NCBI RefSeq assembly: GCF_003573695.1
Contig: NC_039363.1
Location: 151,436,826 to 151,500,825, forward strand
From: Papaver somniferum
Taxonomy: Eukaryota; Streptophyta; Magnoliopsida; Ranunculales; Papaveraceae
Direction: 5' to 3'
DNA length: 64,000 nt
Part shown: piece by piece, positions 60,252 to 64,000 of the stretch
Layout: every line of letters starts with the position of its first letter
How positions within the stretch are numbered: the first letter of the stretch is position 1
Program-made: the position numbers and the translations under genes
The notes under the pieces: model-generated
What the model saw: the letters and a program-made list of their open reading frames with translations, nothing else
What the model was told of the DNA's origin: nothing
Database searches by the model: none

Positions 60252-62418
60252 ATGAATTTCTCTATGTCCCCAGTGATTGATTATACTGCTTGTCCTTCGG
60301 TTACAGCTACCAAATTCATGGAACTGAACTACCGATGGATTCATACGGGAATTTGGACTCCTACGAAGATGTTGATTATCGCCGGTCAACTGAAAGCGGG
60401 CCTTTCTTTTCCCTTGTATGATCCAAAGAACCCCCTCTTTTACGAGATCCTAGTTAAGCTTCAACGAGGTGTTTATCAATTGTGTGGAAACGCTATTCGT
60501 CTTTCCAATGAGTTCATCATAAGGTCTAACGGCGATCCTTCCCAGATTCCACTCCTAGTGCAAGATTTTGACCCTGCGGATTATAATATTGACTCTTTCT
60601 CTGCGAATTATGCTGGCAAAGCTATAACCACGAGAGCCTATCAAGAATGGGGCGTCAAGCTTTCTCGCAAGACTTTGGATGACCCGTCCAAGGCCCTTCT
60701 TATGGATGTTGATCCTACCGGTACGAAGCGAAATAAATATCTTCGTTTTTCTAATGACGAGGATTGGATGATGTTTCCTTTGGTAGTTGAGGGCCCTTTG
60801 GTGTGTATTTTTGATGAGAATGGTAACGCTTGGACCGGTCCTCTTCCGGAGCATGCCCATCTCATGGCATATGAACCAGGCAGACGTCGCTGGTCAGAGA
60901 TGCCCAACGAGGTTAGTTTATTTTTAACTTGACTTCTTCGTCTTTTATTCCCGTCATTTATTCCCGTCATTTATTAATGTTGTTTTGTTTCAGTATCTGC
61001 TTCCCCCTCCTGGTTTGGTGAAGGATCGCACACGAAAGCCAAATCAAGTACGGGTTTGCATTTCGCAACCTCTCTGTTAATCGTTATCTTGTTGATTTCT
61101 AACCCTCCACTTTGCAGGACGGTGGGCCTTAAGCCATGGCAGGCCCTTCTACAAATCTGAGGAAACGCAAACGTTCTGGGGTTCCTTCCGCTACCGCTCA
61201 GGTACCTCTTTCTTTCTTGGTTTTGCGTCCTTCTTATCGCGTCATTTCTTAACTTCGTGAATTTTAGGACAATTCTTCCTTATCTCCTCATGTCCAAGTG
61301 CCCCAACATCGTCGTTGCCGAGCTCTTGAATTGGATAGTTTGACTCAAGCCAACCGTCCTACCCAGCCTGCTTTTCCTCATCACCGGCAACCTCCCCCTT
61401 CTCACGTGGCTTCTCCTTCTCATATTGCTCCAAATACCTCGTCAGTTGAACTTCCCATGGATAATGGCCAAAACAAATCTTACGAGGTGGAGGATCCATG
61501 TTACGTCCCTAACATGGATTTCTTAAGGGAGATCTTCACCTCTACTCGTCAGAACCCCGCCCTAAGGTCAGCTGCCGCTGAGTCTTTGGCCTCTTTTAGT
61601 TTTGATACCTTCTTGGCCGAGAATCAATCCTTCATAGTGAATGCTTCTTCTAATCTCTCCTTGCAGAAGCACACCACCATAATGGGTTTGGTGAGTTTGA
61701 AATCGTTAATCCTGAATTCCCCCTATTTCCCATATTTTTCAGATTTTTTTAATATATCTTCAATTTAGGGGCACAATCCTGACATGACTCATCTTGTGGA
61801 ACTTCACGCGTCCTGCGAACTACTAGAGAAGTCTAGTGTTTAAATCTCCCAACTGAGGGGACAACTCGCAGATGAGAGAAGTAACTCGTCCAACTTGGAG
61901 AAGCAGATAAGTGAGCTTCGTCGTAGGTTCTATTTATTGAATTGCTTTAATGTATCCTTAGTTCTTTCAAAGTAACGTGACCATTCTCCCCTTTGGTTTT
62001 TAGAGAGCAGGTTTCTCTTCTATATCGCGAGAAGGACAATCTCTCCGAGAAGGTTTCTACTCTTCAAGATGATGTTCGATATTTGAATGAGGATCCCACT
62101 AACATGGAAAAGGACGCAACTAATATCGCAGATCTAATTCTCAAAAATACTCAAGATGATAAGGTCAAACTCTTCAATGAGTTCTGTGATTCCCATGGCA
62201 TTCCTCGCGTGCCTCTGGTTCTCGAAGTATTTTCTTATGATGAACCTGTTGTAGATGAGCCAATTTCTACTGATGAGGAGACAGAAACGGACGAAGATCT
62301 CCAAGTTAATGACTCTGAAGGAAATATCCCTTTAATTCAGAAGGTTGGCAACGTCAGGACTGGTCTTCGCCAATGTTCCCAAGAATCGGGTGGTGATGAT
62401 GACGAGGAAGAGGACTAA
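60252..62418 (+). pseudogene. Antisense gene of a Tat-type element (putative gypsy-type transposon domain), 6 exons, 2 stops
   Basis: Exons 60252-60911, 60994-61047, 61118-61201, 61268-61690, 61769-61926 and 62004-62418; all GT-AG with matching phases, 598 codons. The first exon contains a plant gypsy-associated domain (LKAGLSFPLYDP...LSNEFI), then a GRRRW block. Exon 3 is basic (NLRKRKRSG). Exons 5-6 form a coiled coil (LADERSNSSNLEKQISELRR) and the C-terminus is acidic. TAA codons lie in frame at 61130-61132 and 61841-61843. The frame is open upstream to an ACG at 60180 that follows a stop and may be a mutated start. Located beside the 3' LTR and antisense to it, it fits the aORFs of Tat elements. 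Confidence 0.7.
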
Positions 62419-64000
62419 TGTTGTAACCTTTTCTAACTCTATTTTGACTGGGCGCTCTCAATGCTTGGGGGGCATGACCTTCTCTTTGTAAATAATGTAA
62501 TTGCCTTTACTTCATTTCTTCATTGTGTCATCGTAAATAATGCTACTGTCCTTATTTCGTTTGCCTTGTGTGTCAAGTATATACTGGAAAATGCTGAGTC
62601 TTGCAAGGATAATGCTAAATAAGAACACAAAATATAAAAGTATATACTTGCCTCTTGTTCTTATTGAGCATTAGCTGATCAAGACAAGATTACACCAGTT
62701 AAATCATCATTTATTATTGGCTGATCTTGGCAGTTTGCCTTTATTGCTTACTAGTTCACCATTTATTCCTCGCTGGTCCGAATGTGAATTGTTTTAGGCA
62801 AAGTTTTTTTGCTCTAAGAGTTCTTATTGCGCCTCCTAGTTAAGGTCTTATTGTGCCCCATCCTTTTTGAAGGATCTTAATTCGACGAAGTATCAGGCGC
62901 TTATTATTCTTTCAAATAATAATCCATCAACTTAGTCTTAACACTTTGTGAACCCCATTTCGCGACAATGCGACAGGCCTAGCCATTCCCATGAATGTTA
63001 GCCCCATGAAATTGTCGTCTTTTTTGGTCACACAACTCCCTAATCTGGAGGGTGCCATCCCTTTATATTCTCCCTGATTTCCCCTTCAAGGAGGTTAACC
63101 CTAATATGCATGTTGGTCTCCTCCCATCCAGTTATTACGACTTTCAGTTGTTTTCGTGACTTCTTATCCCCTTCGCCGATATGGCTTGAGGTTACGAAGT
63201 CACACCCTAAGTGAGGTTTCTTTGGGATCGAGTACATTGTAGCCAAGACTTTCCACACGGTCATGGACGGTAACGCTCCAGACGTCTCAGGCACCCGCAG
63301 CTCAACCGAATATGTCGGCGCCTTGGTCAGACTTCACACTCCTTACCGAAGGCCATCATAAAAGGGACCCTCATCGGATAGGTCTTATCATTGCCCCTAG
63401 TTTCCTTTCTGAGAGTTGTTCACGACATGCGTTAAGTCTTGCCTCTTGCACTTTCATGCGAACTAGGGTGCATGCCATGGATTCTCAGCCTTCCTAGACG
63501 AAGGGTTTAAGTTTCTCTAGAAACCATTTATTTCGCGGGTCTTATTTGCCTCCTAATCTGAGGTCTTATTTGCCTGTTCCGTATGTCTTACTTCGCCCAG
63601 ATGTAAATCAAACACGAAAAATATTCTATTAATAATCTTTGTTCAACTACAAATTCTCTTTTGGCATTACAACTTTATTCATGGATAATACTTCTTGATA
63701 TACACAGGGTTCCAAGGGTGATCCAGTTTTCGATCTTGCCTTTCGATTTAGCCGTGTATTATCTTCCCTTCCGTGTCTGTGCCTTTCCCTTTGCAATCTG
63801 TGATGTGTTTTCAAAGTTGTTGTAATAGTATGATTCGTTCAAGACTTGTGAAAGCGGATTTTTAGATTTTTTTTTTAATAAATAAAAATAGCGAACTAAA
63901 TTAAAAAGATGTTGTGAAAATTATGGAGATAATAGGACTAGGATTCCACCATTGGTTGATATTAGTGATTTAATAAAACAATAATTATGCAACTCAACAT
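62419..64000. other. Interior of element D, no recognisable gene
   Basis: Repetitive phrases such as CTTATTTCG/TTATTTGCCTCCTAATCTGAGG occur (62560-62600, 62830-62870, 63540-63600), but no pol domain appears up to the window end. Pol, if present, lies to the right. Confidence 0.4.

Overview
This is nuclear DNA of a flowering plant. It is AT-rich, the genes carry short GT-AG introns, and almost all recognisable coding sequence belongs to plant transposable elements (MULE with Ulp1, Copia, SIRE-like Copia, Tat-like Ty3/gypsy, L1-type LINE, PIF/Harbinger, several MITEs). The style of the LTRs suggests a eudicot, possibly Ranunculales/Papaver, but that is a weak guess. No clear single-copy host gene was found. 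Many ORFs are interrupted by frameshifts or stops, so most of the window is decaying accessory DNA.

Layout. 0.3-3.5 kb (-): a five-exon plant-mobile-domain (PMD) gene whose splice phases all agree, broken by one in-frame stop; intron 1 is full of short TGCCGG dyads. 3.9-11.1 kb: non-coding DNA with a 47-bp tandem repeat, a 68-bp tandem duplication, two diverged ~355-bp direct repeats, a hAT-type MITE with target duplication and a Stowaway-type MITE. About 11.1-21.5 kb: a Mutator-like unit with a MULE transposase gene (+, PB1-like, DDE, SWIM finger, zinc knuckle) facing a multi-exon Ulp1/C48 peptidase gene (-). Its introns and spacer, but not its exons, carry dozens of copies of a GTGTACA...TGTACAC dyad. 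21.9-22.3 kb: a Tourist-like MITE.

23.5-48.3 kb is a four-level nest. A ~1.2-kb element with hairpin-shaped inverted ends holds a two-exon micro-ORF. A ~5.1-kb Copia element (A) lies inside its intron. A ~8.6-kb SIRE-like, pol-less Copia derivative (B) lies inside the leader of A. A ~9.8-kb Tat-like gypsy derivative (C), with a perfect ACATT target duplication, lies inside B. All three LTR elements point to the minus strand, and PBS and PPT sites are visible for each.

48.3-57 kb: dyad and tandem repeats, a small membrane-protein-like ORF, a perfect-hairpin MITE, fragments of at least two LINEs, and a nearly intact PIF/Harbinger (ALP1-like) transposase gene with one frameshift near its start. 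57.7-58.25 kb: a Tourist-like MITE with an internal minisatellite. 59.3 kb to the end: the 3' LTR and antisense gene (own TATA box, six exons) of a second Tat-type element that runs off the window.

A pattern not explained by standard annotation is that several unrelated elements each carry a private family of ~20-35-bp dyad repeats, restricted to non-coding parts. The best case is the GTGTACA family of the MULE-Ulp1 unit.
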